Part shown: in pieces, positions 29,028 through 37,014 of the stretch
How positions within the stretch are numbered: position 1 is the first letter of the stretch
Layout of the letters: each line of letters begins with the position of its first letter
Program-made: the position numbers and the translations under genes
Notes under the pieces: model-generated
The model's database searches: none
Seen by the model: the letters and a program-made list of their open reading frames with translations, nothing else
What the model was told of the DNA's origin: nothing
Assembly: GCF_001429725.1 (NCBI RefSeq)
Contig: NZ_LMHV01000001.1
Coordinates: 1 to 64,000, forward strand
Direction: 5' to 3'
Length of the DNA stretch: 64,000 bases
Origin: Rhizobium sp. Root708
GTDB taxonomy: Bacteria; Pseudomonadota; Alphaproteobacteria; Rhizobiales; Rhizobiaceae

Positions 29028-29741
29028 ATGGCATCGATTGCAGGAAAAAGGGTACTCGTCGTCGGCGGCAGCTCCGGCATTGGTTTTGCGGTTGCAGCCC
29101 AAGCGGCAGAGGCCGGTGCCGAGGTGACGATTGCCTCGCGGTCTCAGGAAAAGCTGTCGGAAGCCGCCCGTGAACTTAGCGGCAAGGTCCAGACCGCCGT
29201 GCTCGATACCGGCGACGAAGCATCGATCGAAGCGTTCTTCACTGGCGGCGCACCGTGGGATCATGTCGTGATCTCGGCAGCGCAGACCCCGAGCGGTCCG
29301 GTCCGCAAGCTGTCGCTCGAAGACGCCAGGCGCGCGATGGACAGCAAGTTCTGGGGCGCGTATCGCATCGCCCGCGCCGCCCGTTTCACCGAGCGAGGCT
29401 CGCTCACCTTCATTTCCGGCTTCCTGAGCGAACGCCCGTCGGCAAATTCCGTGCTTCAGGGTGCGATCAACGCAGCTCTCGAAGCACTCGGTCGCGGACT
29501 GGCGCTCGAACTCTCGCCAGTGCGCGTCAATACCGTATCACCCGGCCTGATCGACACGCCTCTGTGGTCGAAGATGGATGCAGGCGCCCGCCAGGCGATG
29601 TTCGAGCGCGTCGGCGCCAGTCTGCCGGCCAAGACGATCGGGCACCCTGAAGACATCGCCAATGCCGTCCTCTTCGCCATGACGACGCCGTTTGCGACCG
29701 GCTCGACCATCCGTGTCGATGGCGGCGGCGTGATCGGATGA
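29028..29741 (+). CDS. Short-chain dehydrogenase/reductase homologue lacking the YxxxK pair
   Basis: Rossmann-fold protein of 237 residues. The cofactor motif GGSSGIG is intact near residue 13, and the later SPGLIDTPLW and VDGGGVIG blocks match the family. Aligned at the ISG and AALEALGR blocks, however, the catalytic Tyr and Lys positions are Gln and Asn, so a standard hydride-transfer mechanism is doubtful. AAGGA lies 8 bases before ATG 29028, preferred over 29001. It is first in a same-strand run (SDR, VOC, small protein, DsbA-like) divergent from a LysR gene. It may bind NAD(P)(H) without classic reductase activity. Confidence 0.85.
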   Translation: MASIAGKRVLVVGGSSGIGFAVAAQAAEAGAEVTIASRSQEKLSEAARELSGKVQTAVLDTGDEASIEAFFTGGAPWDHVVISAAQTPSGPVRKLSLEDARRAMDSKFWGAYRIARAARFTERGSLTFISGFLSERPSANSVLQGAINAALEALGRGLALELSPVRVNTVSPGLIDTPLWSKMDAGARQAMFERVGASLPAKTIGHPEDIANAVLFAMTTPFATGSTIRVDGGGVIG

Positions 29742-29745
29742 GCCG

Positions 29746-30114
29746 ATGGAGATCGATCACGTAACGCTACGGACCGCCGACCTCGAAGGCACGCGCACGT
29801 TTCTCGAAGCGCTGCTCGGCCTCGAGCCGGGGTTCCGGCCCGACTTCCCCTTCCCCGGTTATTGGCTCTATCGCGACAGAGATCCGATCGTTCATCTTAT
29901 CCCGGGCGGCGGAAGCCCGGTCGATCGGGCGGCTGAAACGATCGACCACGTGGCATTCAGGCTGGACGGCTACGACGCATTTCGCGCCCGTCTCGACACG
30001 GCGTCGATCGCCTACTCGACAATGGATCTTCCGGAACTCGGCGAGCGTCGCCTGTTCGTTCGCACACCTGGTGGTATTCTGATCGAACTCGTCTTCCGCA
30101 CCGCAATTGTTTAA
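29746..30114 (+). CDS. VOC (glyoxalase/dioxygenase superfamily) protein
   Basis: The 122-residue product is a single vicinal-oxygen-chelate domain built of two beta-alpha-beta-beta-beta modules: it opens with IDHVTLRTADLEGTRTFLEALLG and has a second module starting IDHVAFRLDGYDAFRARL. Candidate metal ligands are His5, His50 or His68, and Glu116 near the end (GILIELVF). It starts 4 bases after the SDR stop, so the two are coupled. The substrate is unknown; a detoxification or isomerase role is a guess from the family. Confidence 0.88.
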   Translation: MEIDHVTLRTADLEGTRTFLEALLGLEPGFRPDFPFPGYWLYRDRDPIVHLIPGGGSPVDRAAETIDHVAFRLDGYDAFRARLDTASIAYSTMDLPELGERRLFVRTPGGILIELVFRTAIV

Positions 30115-30149
30115 AGCTGGCCTGACGCGAGTCGAAGGAGCGATGCGGC

Positions 30150-30368
30150 GTGGCAAAAGACAAGACGATGGCATCGCTGATACAAACGCTGGCCGAAATG
30201 CCGAAACGGGATAACAGCGCCTATCACAAGGCAATGGCCGAAGCCCGCCGCGCCTTCGAGGAAGCCGAGGCGACCCTCGGCGGCGCCGTCCGCGTCCGGA
30301 TGAAGACCAAGCAGAAGCGAAATGGCGACTATGTCGTCAAATGGACATTCCGCCGCGAGGACGAATAG
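30150..30368 (+). CDS. Small basic protein of unknown function
   Basis: The 72-residue product starts with GTG at 30150, nine bases after AAGGAG; the nearby ATG at 30143 is out of frame. It has an amphipathic helical N-terminal half (AYHKAMAEARRAFEEAEATL) and a beta-like, Lys/Arg-rich C-terminal part (VRVRMKTKQKRNGDYVVKW). No family was recognised. It follows the VOC gene by 35 bases on the same strand and may be on the same transcript. Confidence 0.65.
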   Translation: MAKDKTMASLIQTLAEMPKRDNSAYHKAMAEARRAFEEAEATLGGAVRVRMKTKQKRNGDYVVKWTFRREDE

Positions 30369-30488
30369 CCAGTCCCGCTGCTCGTGCCGGCGATCCGCAG
30401 CGTTGACGAAAAGCCGCCGGCCATGCAACCAACACAGCGTAAGACGGTTCAGTCCGGCGGGGAGCATAATCCTTGCCGGCGAAAAGCG

Positions 30489-31064
30489 ATGGGATGGGAC
30501 GGAATGCGGAAATCAGACTGGCGTGCAGATCCTCTGACCTGGGGAACCGGCGCGAAAATCTTCGAGGTCTTCCTGGAGCCGACGTGCCCTTACTCCGTCA
30601 AGACCTTCCGCAAGCTCGACGAGCTTCTGGCCGAATCAGGCGAAGATCGCATCACCATCAAGATCCGCCTGCAATCGCAGCCCTGGCACATGTTCTCCGG
30701 CGTCATTATTCGCTGCATTCTGGCGGCATCGACGCTCGAAGCCGGCAAGGAAGCGGCAAAGGCCGTCTTGACGGCCGTCGCGGATCACCGTGAGGAGTTC
30801 GAATTCACCAGCCACTGCGGCGGCCCGAACCTCGACGCAACGCCGAACGCCATCATCAAGCGGATCGAGAATTATAGCGGCCTGTCGCTCGCCGAAGCCT
30901 TCGCGATCCCCGACCTCGATCGGGAGATCAAGTGGCATAGCCGCTACGCCCGCCAGAACGGCATCCACGTCTCGCCAACCTTCATGATCGACGGCATCGT
31001 CCAGGCCGACATGAGTAGTGGCGATCCCGTCTCCGCCTGGCGCGAACGATTGCTCCCCCGCTGA
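30489..31064 (+). CDS. DsbA-like thioredoxin-fold protein with a single-cysteine active site
   Basis: Product of about 191 residues with a thioredoxin fold and an inserted helical domain, as in DsbA-like proteins. The active-site motif is CPYS (in EPTCPYSVKTFR), so only one of the two usual cysteines is present. The cis-proline loop reads VSPTF. There is no signal peptide, suggesting a cytoplasmic location. The start could be 30489 or the ATG at 30504; ribosome-site evidence is weak for both. A disulfide oxidase is less likely than a monothiol reductase or an inactive carrier. Confidence 0.75.
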   Translation: MGWDGMRKSDWRADPLTWGTGAKIFEVFLEPTCPYSVKTFRKLDELLAESGEDRITIKIRLQSQPWHMFSGVIIRCILAASTLEAGKEAAKAVLTAVADHREEFEFTSHCGGPNLDATPNAIIKRIENYSGLSLAEAFAIPDLDREIKWHSRYARQNGIHVSPTFMIDGIVQADMSSGDPVSAWRERLLPR

Positions 31065-31118
31065 GAACAGTGTCGCTGCGCCACTCACGAGCGCCGCGAT
31101 CCTGCGCCCGTATGCCCG

Positions 31119-31334
31119 CTACGCCCCGAGAATGGCGTCGATCTCGGCGATAAGCGCGGCATAAGTCGCGATATGCCGGTGATACTCGGCCTTGATCTCC
31201 TCGGTGATATCGGTCAGCGGCCCGCCGCCCTCCTGCCGAAAATGACGCGCGTCCTTCTCATCCATGAGGCGAATTTTCTCCTCATGCTCCGAAACCCTCG
31301 TCCGATACTGTTCGCGAATGTCTGCCAGACCCAT
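31119..31334 (-). CDS. Small helical protein of unknown function
   Basis: The 71-residue product is highly charged and predicted mostly helical, with a possible coiled coil over 5-30 (IREQYRTRVSEHEEKIRLMD) and a second helix from about 42. AGGAGC lies 5 bases before the ATG at 31334. No family was recognised. The 258 bases between it and tRNA-Arg show no gene. Confidence 0.6.
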   Translation of the reverse strand: MGLADIREQYRTRVSEHEEKIRLMDEKDARHFRQEGGGPLTDITEEIKAEYHRHIATYAALIAEIDAILGA

Positions 31335-31592
31335 CTCAAGCTCCTGTGTTGTCTGAGGAGATATCTAGGCGCCGATCCGCAAACGGCCTCTGGCTGCGAC
31401 AAAAAACTCTGCGGCGACACGGCGGGACAACGGGAGAACGCTTGAGAAGACCCAGACTGCCGCACAATTGCGCGTCGCTCACGGGTCAGCCGGAAACGAC
31501 ACCTGAACCGGGAAGCGGGAACGCCTGCAGGAACGCGGGGAAGGCGATCCTGCCAAATGATAGATTAACAGATTGAAAGTGTTGAGTATTAC

Positions 31593-31669
31593 TGGTGATC
31601 CCGACGCGATTCGAACGCGTGACCCCCAGATTAGGAATCTGGTGCTCTATCCTGCTGAGCTACGGGACC
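31593..31669 (-). tRNA. tRNA-Arg (anticodon CCT)
   Basis: A 77-base cloverleaf on the - strand. The acceptor GGTCCCG pairs with CGGGATC (one G-T pair); the D stem is GCTC/GAGC, the anticodon stem CCAGA/TCTGG with loop TTCCTAA, and the T stem ACGCG/CGCGT with loop TTCGAAT. Discriminator A and an encoded CCA end at 31593. The CCT anticodon reads AGG, a rare arginine codon in high-GC genomes. Such tRNA genes are frequent integration sites, but no integrase or repeated 3' end is seen here. Confidence 0.96.
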
Positions 31670-31688
31670 AGTTAGGCGTCATGCATAC

Positions 31689-31718
31689 AAAAGGCTTGGC
31701 CGGAAGCCAAGCCTTTTT
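31689..31718. terminator. Terminator between tRNA-Arg and the M20 amidohydrolase gene
   Basis: A perfect 12-bp stem (31689-31700 with 31706-31717) and a CGGAA loop, with T runs available on both strands. It lies 23 bases beyond the amidohydrolase stop, so it ends that transcript before the tRNA gene. Confidence 0.85.
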
Positions 31719-31740
31719 GCAGTCTCAAGGCAAAGCAATA

Positions 31741-32904
31741 TCAGGCGCCGAGGCGCTGCTCCGCCAGGCGAACCCAGTAGGAGATGCCGTGGCTGATTGC
31801 CTCGTCGTTGAAATCGTAGGCCGGGTTGTGCAGGCCTGCGGTATCACCGTTGCCGATGAAGATGAAAGCACCCGGACGGGCATTCAGCATGTAGGAGAAA
31901 TCCTCGCCGCCCATCATCGGATCGATTTCAGGATTGACGTTGGCAGCCCCTGCGATATCGGTCGCGATCTGGATCGCGTGCCCGGTCTCCGTCGCATGGT
32001 TGTAGGTCACCGGATAATTGCGATGGAAGACGATATCGGCCTCTGCTCCATGCGCGGCAGCGAGATTGCTGACGATCTGCTTGAGGCGGGTTTCCGCCTG
32101 CGTCCTGATCTCGCCGTCGAGCGTGCGTACGGTGCCGGCAATCGTTGCATCGTTCGGAATGACGTTATGCGCGAAGCCGGCGTTGAACTTCGTGACCGAA
32201 ACGACCACCGAGCGCAGCGGATTGACATTGCGGGACGCGATCATCTGGAGATTTACGACAATCTGCGCGCCGATGGCGATTGGATCGATCGTACCGTGCG
32301 GCTGGGCGGCGTGGCCCCCGCGCCCCTTGATGGTGATGGTGAATTCATCGGTCGCGGCCATGATCGCGCCCTTGCGGATGGCGAACTGGCCGACCGGAAG
32401 ACCCGGCAGGTTGTGCATGCCATAGACTTCCTGGATGCCGAAGCGCTCCATCATGCCGTCCTGAACCATCAGGTTGCCGCCGCCGCCGCCTTCTTCGGCA
32501 GGCTGGAAGATAACCGCGACATTGCCGTTGAAATTGCGTGTTTCCGCCAGGTATTTGGCGGCGCCGAGCAACATGGCCGTGTGGCCGTCATGACCACAGG
32601 CGTGCATCTTGCCGGCGGTCGTCGAAGCCCAGGGCTTGCCCGATATTTCCGTCAGCGGCAGCGCATCCATATCGGCGCGCAGGCCGATCGCGCGCGTGCC
32701 CTCGCCCTTGCCTCTGATCAGGCCGACCACGCCGGTGCGTCCGATCCCGGTGACGATCTCGTCCACGCCGAATTCCTTCAGCTTCTCGGCAACGAAGGCG
32801 GCGGTGTTTTCCACAGCGAAGAGAAGCTCCGGCCGCTCGTGGATGTGCCGGCGCCATTCGGTCACTTCGCCCTGAAGCTCGGCGGCTCTGTTCAAAATCG
32901 GCAT
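31741..32904 (-). CDS. M20 family amidohydrolase (hippurate hydrolase-like)
   Basis: Predicted zinc/manganese amidohydrolase of 387 residues that removes an acyl group from an amino acid, as hippurate or N-acetyl amino acid hydrolases do. The dinuclear site is visible: HACGHDGH near residue 100, catalytic PAEEGGGG near 135, a metal His in MHNLPGLP, and the C-terminal MMGGEDFSYM. The dimerisation lid (TIKGRGGHAAQPH) is present. AAGGA lies 9 bases before the ATG. Substrate cannot be told from sequence. It is divergent from the carboxypeptidase gene; ATGGC-CTTT-GCCAT (32975-32988) in the gap is a possible operator. Confidence 0.92.
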   Translation of the reverse strand: MPILNRAAELQGEVTEWRRHIHERPELLFAVENTAAFVAEKLKEFGVDEIVTGIGRTGVVGLIRGKGEGTRAIGLRADMDALPLTEISGKPWASTTAGKMHACGHDGHTAMLLGAAKYLAETRNFNGNVAVIFQPAEEGGGGGNLMVQDGMMERFGIQEVYGMHNLPGLPVGQFAIRKGAIMAATDEFTITIKGRGGHAAQPHGTIDPIAIGAQIVVNLQMIASRNVNPLRSVVVSVTKFNAGFAHNVIPNDATIAGTVRTLDGEIRTQAETRLKQIVSNLAAAHGAEADIVFHRNYPVTYNHATETGHAIQIATDIAGAANVNPEIDPMMGGEDFSYMLNARPGAFIFIGNGDTAGLHNPAYDFNDEAISHGISYWVRLAEQRLGA

Positions 32905-33052
32905 TCGCGTTTTCCTTGATGCAAATCGAAGAGGACGGCGTCGGAGACACGATGCCGCGGAAATAAGTTAGTCAATGGCCTTTGCCATGTCATGGCCATA
33001 TACGTTAAATAGGGGAAACTTTCGAGACTCCAGGACATCTTAAGGACGAACC

Positions 33053-34177
33053 GTGTCGACTCGCCAGAATCGTTTGCTTGCCGCCCTGCGGCCGCTTTCA
33101 ATCGCAGCTTCAGCAGCCGCCATTGCTTTTTCCGCCGCTTCCCAGGCGTACGCAAACCCGCATATCCTGGTGGATGTCCAGTCGGGCCGCGTGCTTGAGC
33201 ATGAGGAAGCCTTCCGCAAGTGGTATCCGGCATCGCTGACCAAGCTGATGACGGTCTACACGGTGTTCGACGCCGTGCGCTCCGGCCAGATCAGTCTCGA
33301 CACGCCTGTCGTGATGAGCAAGCGCGCCGCCGCGCAGCCGCCGGCGAAGATGTATTTCAAGCCCGGCCAGAAGCTGACGCTCGACAGCGCGCTGAAGATC
33401 CTGATGGTCAAGTCCGCCAATGACATTGCGGTTGCCGTTGCCGAAGCTGTCGGCGGCACGCAGGAAGCCTTTGTCCTCAAGATGAATGCCGAAGCGATAA
33501 AGCTCGGCATGACGGATTCACATTTCGTCAATCCGAACGGCCTGCCCGGCAAGGGCCAGTACACGACGGCGCGCGATCTCGCGATCCTGTCGGTGGCGCT
33601 GCGCCGCGAGTTTCCGCAATATGCCGGCTATTTCTCGCTCGAGGGCATCACCACCGGTACCAAAAATGTACCGAGCATCAATATGCTGATTGGCCGCTTT
33701 GCAGGCGCCGATGGCATGAAGACCGGGTTCATCTGCGCATCAGGCTTCAACCAGATCGGCTCGGCGACGCGCAGCGGCCGCACGCTGGTGTCTGTCGTGC
33801 TCGGCACGGATAGCCTGGCGGCACGCGCCGACGCATCCGCCGATCTGCTGCAGAAGGGCTTCACGACGCAATTTCCAGGCGGCGATACCCTGGGCTCCCT
33901 GAAGCCCTACGGACCCGGCCAGGATCAGGTTACCGACATCACCGCCGATATCTGCAGCGCCAAGGGCGCAAAGGTGCGCAGCGAGACGCGCGACGAAGTC
34001 GGCCGGATGAAGGTCCACTCGCCCTATATCCAGGAAATGGACCACGAGCCGAATTTTTCCTTCGCTGGCCTCATCCCCGGGCAGAACGAACCGCAGCCTG
34101 ACAAGCTGGCAACCGCCGACAACGGCGGCGCGATCGGCAACATACCGGTTCCCCTGCCGCGCCCGACCTCCTTCTAA
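33053..34177 (+). CDS. D-alanyl-D-alanine carboxypeptidase (penicillin-binding protein 5/6 type)
   Basis: Trims the terminal D-Ala from peptidoglycan stem peptides in the periplasm. The 374-residue product has a signal peptide (about 1-35, ending QAYA) and the three serine-transferase motifs SLTK (Ser61, Lys64), SAN near 121 and KTG near 223. The start is GTG at 33053, six bases after TAAGGA. The C-terminal region after about 300 differs from the PBP5 membrane anchor and ends in a Pro-rich tail. It is followed 12 bases later by the CobW-like gene, so the two are probably cotranscribed. Confidence 0.93.
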   Translation: MSTRQNRLLAALRPLSIAASAAAIAFSAASQAYANPHILVDVQSGRVLEHEEAFRKWYPASLTKLMTVYTVFDAVRSGQISLDTPVVMSKRAAAQPPAKMYFKPGQKLTLDSALKILMVKSANDIAVAVAEAVGGTQEAFVLKMNAEAIKLGMTDSHFVNPNGLPGKGQYTTARDLAILSVALRREFPQYAGYFSLEGITTGTKNVPSINMLIGRFAGADGMKTGFICASGFNQIGSATRSGRTLVSVVLGTDSLAARADASADLLQKGFTTQFPGGDTLGSLKPYGPGQDQVTDITADICSAKGAKVRSETRDEVGRMKVHSPYIQEMDHEPNFSFAGLIPGQNEPQPDKLATADNGGAIGNIPVPLPRPTSF

Positions 34178-34189
34178 GGTCACATTGAC

Positions 34190-35341
34190 ATGAGCGTTTC
34201 TTCGGGCCGGGTACCGGTCACCATCCTCACCGGCTTCCTCGGCACCGGCAAGTCGACCTTGCTCAATCGCATCCTCAAGGATCCGGCGATGAGGGACGCC
34301 GCCGTGATCATCAACGAGTTCGGCGACGTCGGCATCGACCACCTACTCGTTGAAAGCTCGGGCGATGCGATCATCGAGCTGTCGGACGGCTGCCTGTGCT
34401 GCACCGTTCGCGGCGAACTGGTGGATACGCTCGCCAACCTCATGGATGCTGTTCAGACCGGCCGGGTAAAGCCCGTTCGTCGAGTCGTGATCGAGACGAC
34501 GGGCCTTGCCGATCCGGCACCCGTGATGCAGGCAATCATGGGCAATCCCATCATTGCCCAGAGTTTCGAACTCGATGGTATCGTCACCGTCGTCGATGCC
34601 GTGAATGGTGCGCAGACGCTCGACAATCACGAGGAAGCCGTCAAGCAGGCAGCCGTCGCCGACCGGCTGGTGATTTCGAAAAGGGCGATGGCACAGCCGG
34701 ACGTTCTGGCCGATCTGGAGGCGCAGCTACGCGCGCTCAATCCCCGCGCCGCGATGATGGACGCGGACGAGGCAGAAACCGGCACCGCCGCCACTCTCGT
34801 GAACGGGCTCTATGACCCCGAGACCAAGATCGCGGACGTCGGCCGTTGGCTGCGCGATGAAGATGCACACGACGAGCATCATCATCACCACCATCACCAC
34901 GGTCATGATCACGGCCACCATCACGCTCATGAGGGGCAGGACCCGCACGACATCAACCGCCACGATGGCTCGATCCGCTCATTTTCGATCGTCGAGGACA
35001 AGCCGATCGATCCGATGGCGCTCGACATGTTCATCGATCTGCTGCGCTCGGCGCATGGCGAGAAGCTCTTGCGGATGAAAGCGATCGTCGCGATGTCGGA
35101 CAGGCCGGAACGGCCACTCGTCCTGCATGGCGTGCAGAACATTTTCCACACGCCGACGCGGCTCCCCGCCTGGCCGGACCCGAACGACCGGCGCACCCGC
35201 ATGGTGCTGATTACCAAGGATCTGCCGGAGAGCTTCGTCAAGAACCTGTTCGATGCATTTCTCGGCAAGCCGCGCATCGATACTCCGGACCGGGCAGCGC
35301 TGAACGACAACCCGCTCGCCATTCCCGGGCTGAGGATCTGA
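34190..35341 (+). CDS. COG0523 (CobW-like) metallochaperone GTPase
   Basis: G3E-family GTPase that delivers or stores a metal, often zinc. The 383-residue product has Walker A GFLGTGKS (15-22), the metal-binding GCLCC motif (Cys68, Cys70, Cys71), the EFGDVGID switch segment, and a C-terminal CobW domain. A histidine-rich insert at about 226-250 contains more than a dozen His, a likely zinc or nickel reservoir. It is not placed with cobalamin genes, so the CobW name reflects family only. Many relatives are Zur-regulated, but no Zur box was seen directly upstream. Confidence 0.92.
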   Translation: MSVSSGRVPVTILTGFLGTGKSTLLNRILKDPAMRDAAVIINEFGDVGIDHLLVESSGDAIIELSDGCLCCTVRGELVDTLANLMDAVQTGRVKPVRRVVIETTGLADPAPVMQAIMGNPIIAQSFELDGIVTVVDAVNGAQTLDNHEEAVKQAAVADRLVISKRAMAQPDVLADLEAQLRALNPRAAMMDADEAETGTAATLVNGLYDPETKIADVGRWLRDEDAHDEHHHHHHHHGHDHGHHHAHEGQDPHDINRHDGSIRSFSIVEDKPIDPMALDMFIDLLRSAHGEKLLRMKAIVAMSDRPERPLVLHGVQNIFHTPTRLPAWPDPNDRRTRMVLITKDLPESFVKNLFDAFLGKPRIDTPDRAALNDNPLAIPGLRI

Positions 35342-35343
35342 CT

Positions 35344-35571
35344 CTATCGCTTCTGGATCAGGAACCGATGACCGGTTTCGGTCTTTTCGGTCTCCAGCAG
35401 CGTGTGCCCGTCTTCATTGCAGAAATGCGGAATATCGATCCCTGCCAGTGGATCGGTGGTCTCGACGAGCACCAGCGCGCCAGACGGCAGCGACGATAGC
35501 TTGCGCCTGGTCCTGAGAACCGGCAGCGGACATTTCAGCCCACGCAAATCATAGGAAATGGCAGACGCCAT
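35344..35571 (-). CDS. TusA/SirA-like sulfur carrier family protein
   Basis: The 75-residue product is a complete TusA-like domain with the CPxP motif (Cys14 to Pro17, in LKCPLPVL). TusA proteins carry persulfide sulfur for tRNA thiolation and cofactor synthesis. Its ATG overlaps the stop of the upstream YkuD-domain gene by one base (TGATG), so translation is coupled to a cell-wall gene, an unusual pairing. It converges on the CobW-like gene with a 2-base gap. Confidence 0.9.
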   Translation of the reverse strand: MASAISYDLRGLKCPLPVLRTRRKLSSLPSGALVLVETTDPLAGIDIPHFCNEDGHTLLETEKTETGHRFLIQKR

Positions 35572-36827
35572 CAGTCCTTCGACCAGAACTTCCAGAAGGG
35601 CTTCTTCGACGCGACCTCGATCGATTCGGGTTGCTCGACCGGCGCAAACGCTGTCGCCATCTGGCTCTGCGGTGCCAGCGGGCTTGGCGTCGGGACCGGC
35701 ACGTTGACCGGATCGGCGATCGCGACATCGGTTGACTTTACCGCTGCTGCCACCGCTGCCGGCGTGGAGGCCGGAGCTGCATTGGCGGCAAGGGTCGTCG
35801 CCGTCTTGTTGGCCATCATGCCTTCGAGATCGGCCACCTTGACCATGCGGCCAGCCTCGAGCGAGGTACCGGTCGGCGCATAGGCGAGGTCATGACCCTT
35901 GCGCTGCTTGGCAACGACGGCCTTGCGCTCAGCTTCGGTAGGATCATACCAGGCCATGCCGTCGAATTCCTTCAACGCCCTGGTATAAGCGAGATCATAG
36001 GTCTTGCCGTAGGATGCCAGCGCGGCAGTCAAGGCCGGAGGCGTCGACATCGCCGGGCACTTGCCGGCGGGATTGAAACCGCCGCCATCAGCCGTCTGCT
36101 GATTGAAGACGTATTTCTTCTCGCAGACATTCACATCCGGTGGACGCTTGGTGACTTCGAAGTTGTCGTAGCCGACCTTCAGCATGTTCCAGAATTCGAT
36201 GTTCTGATTCAGGCGATGCTTCACCATGTTTTCCGCGGTCATGCGGAACGGAAATGCCTGAAGCTGCACGCTCGTCTGCCCGCCCTTGAAGGCGTCGCGC
36301 GCGAAAGCATAGATCTGCAGAACCTGCTCGTCCGTCATCGAGTAGCAACCCGACGACGAGCATGCGCCGTGGATCATCAGGTCCGTGCCGTTCCGACCGT
36401 TCACCGCGTCGTAGCGGTTCGGGAAACCGGTATTGATTGCCAGGTAATATTTGGAATTGGGGTTCAGGTTAGCGCGGCTGAGGTTATAGAAACCCTCCGG
36501 CGCTTGCCGGTCGCCCTGCTTCACCTTCGGTCCGAGACGTCCGGACCAGGCGCAAATCTTGTAGTCCGCGATCTTGTCGAAGCGATTGTCCGTCTTCGCC
36601 TTCCAGATCTCCAGCGCGCCTTCTTCCTTGAAGATGCGGATCATGATCGGCGAATTGCGGTCCATGTTCTTGGCCGACATCTCGGAAAGGATGCGAGACG
36701 GCAGCGGTTCTTCGACCTTGTTCTTGACCTTCGAAAGGTCGACCTGCGTGGTCGATTCCAATGCGTCATTGCAGCCGGCGAGTGCCAGGGCCATCAGGGA
36801 AATAGATGCAAAATGACGAATGCGCAT
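35571..36827 (-). CDS. YkuD-domain lipoprotein (L,D-transpeptidase family, YafK-like)
   Basis: Predicted periplasmic lipoprotein of 418 residues, with lipobox ALAGC (Cys19). The YkuD-type catalytic region is at about 60-165 with His153 and Cys161 in the HGACSSSGCYS motif, so it should be active in forming or cutting peptidoglycan cross-links or lipoprotein attachments. The closest E. coli counterpart is YafK/DpaA, which cuts the Lpp-peptidoglycan bond; this is inference. After about 330 the sequence is Ala/Pro/Val-rich and probably disordered, ending in FWKFWSKD. It overlaps the downstream TusA-like gene by one base. A Zur-like palindrome lies about 120 bases upstream. Confidence 0.85.
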   Translation of the reverse strand: MRIRHFASISLMALALAGCNDALESTTQVDLSKVKNKVEEPLPSRILSEMSAKNMDRNSPIMIRIFKEEGALEIWKAKTDNRFDKIADYKICAWSGRLGPKVKQGDRQAPEGFYNLSRANLNPNSKYYLAINTGFPNRYDAVNGRNGTDLMIHGACSSSGCYSMTDEQVLQIYAFARDAFKGGQTSVQLQAFPFRMTAENMVKHRLNQNIEFWNMLKVGYDNFEVTKRPPDVNVCEKKYVFNQQTADGGGFNPAGKCPAMSTPPALTAALASYGKTYDLAYTRALKEFDGMAWYDPTEAERKAVVAKQRKGHDLAYAPTGTSLEAGRMVKVADLEGMMANKTATTLAANAAPASTPAAVAAAVKSTDVAIADPVNVPVPTPSPLAPQSQMATAFAPVEQPESIEVASKKPFWKFWSKD

Positions 36828-36947
36828 TCAAACCAGCCCATCAACAGTATGCAGACATGCACGCGCGTGTGCGCGTCGAATCATAAGCGCCTTATAGTTT
36901 ACGATCTGCTAATGCCTATGACGTTCGCCCACGCCCCCGCAAGGGTG

Positions 36948-36965
36948 AATGTTATTCATAACATT
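36948..36965. promoter_or_regulatory. Zur-like palindrome upstream of the YkuD-domain gene
   Basis: AATGTTAT-TC-ATAACATT is a perfect 8+8 inverted repeat in the 187-base gap between accA and the YkuD-domain gene. The half-sites equal those of the E. coli Zur consensus, but the spacer is one base shorter. It lies 121-138 bases before ATG 36827. Binding by Zur is a guess; a different Fur-family or unrelated regulator is possible. Confidence 0.4.
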
Positions 36966-36966
36966 A

Positions 36967-36989
36967 TTGTGGCCAAGGTTTGGCCGCAA
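36967..36989 (-). terminator. Possible terminator after accA
   Basis: A 10-bp stem (36967-36976 with 36980-36989, one G-T pair) and a GGT loop lie 26 bases past the accA stop. The tail on the - strand (TAATGTTATG) is only moderately T-rich. Confidence 0.4.
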
Positions 36990-37014
36990 TGCACGGGGGC
37001 GGGAAGCTCGGCGC

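Noticed and set aside
31593..31669. tRNA-Arg as an island insertion site
   Set aside because: No integrase, direct repeat of the tRNA 3' end or foreign gene block on either side; XerD at 38 kb is the housekeeping recombinase.
34867..34941. Triplet CAC/CAT tandem repeat as a mobile or regulatory repeat
   Set aside because: It is in frame inside the COG0523 gene and explained as a metal-binding histidine stretch.
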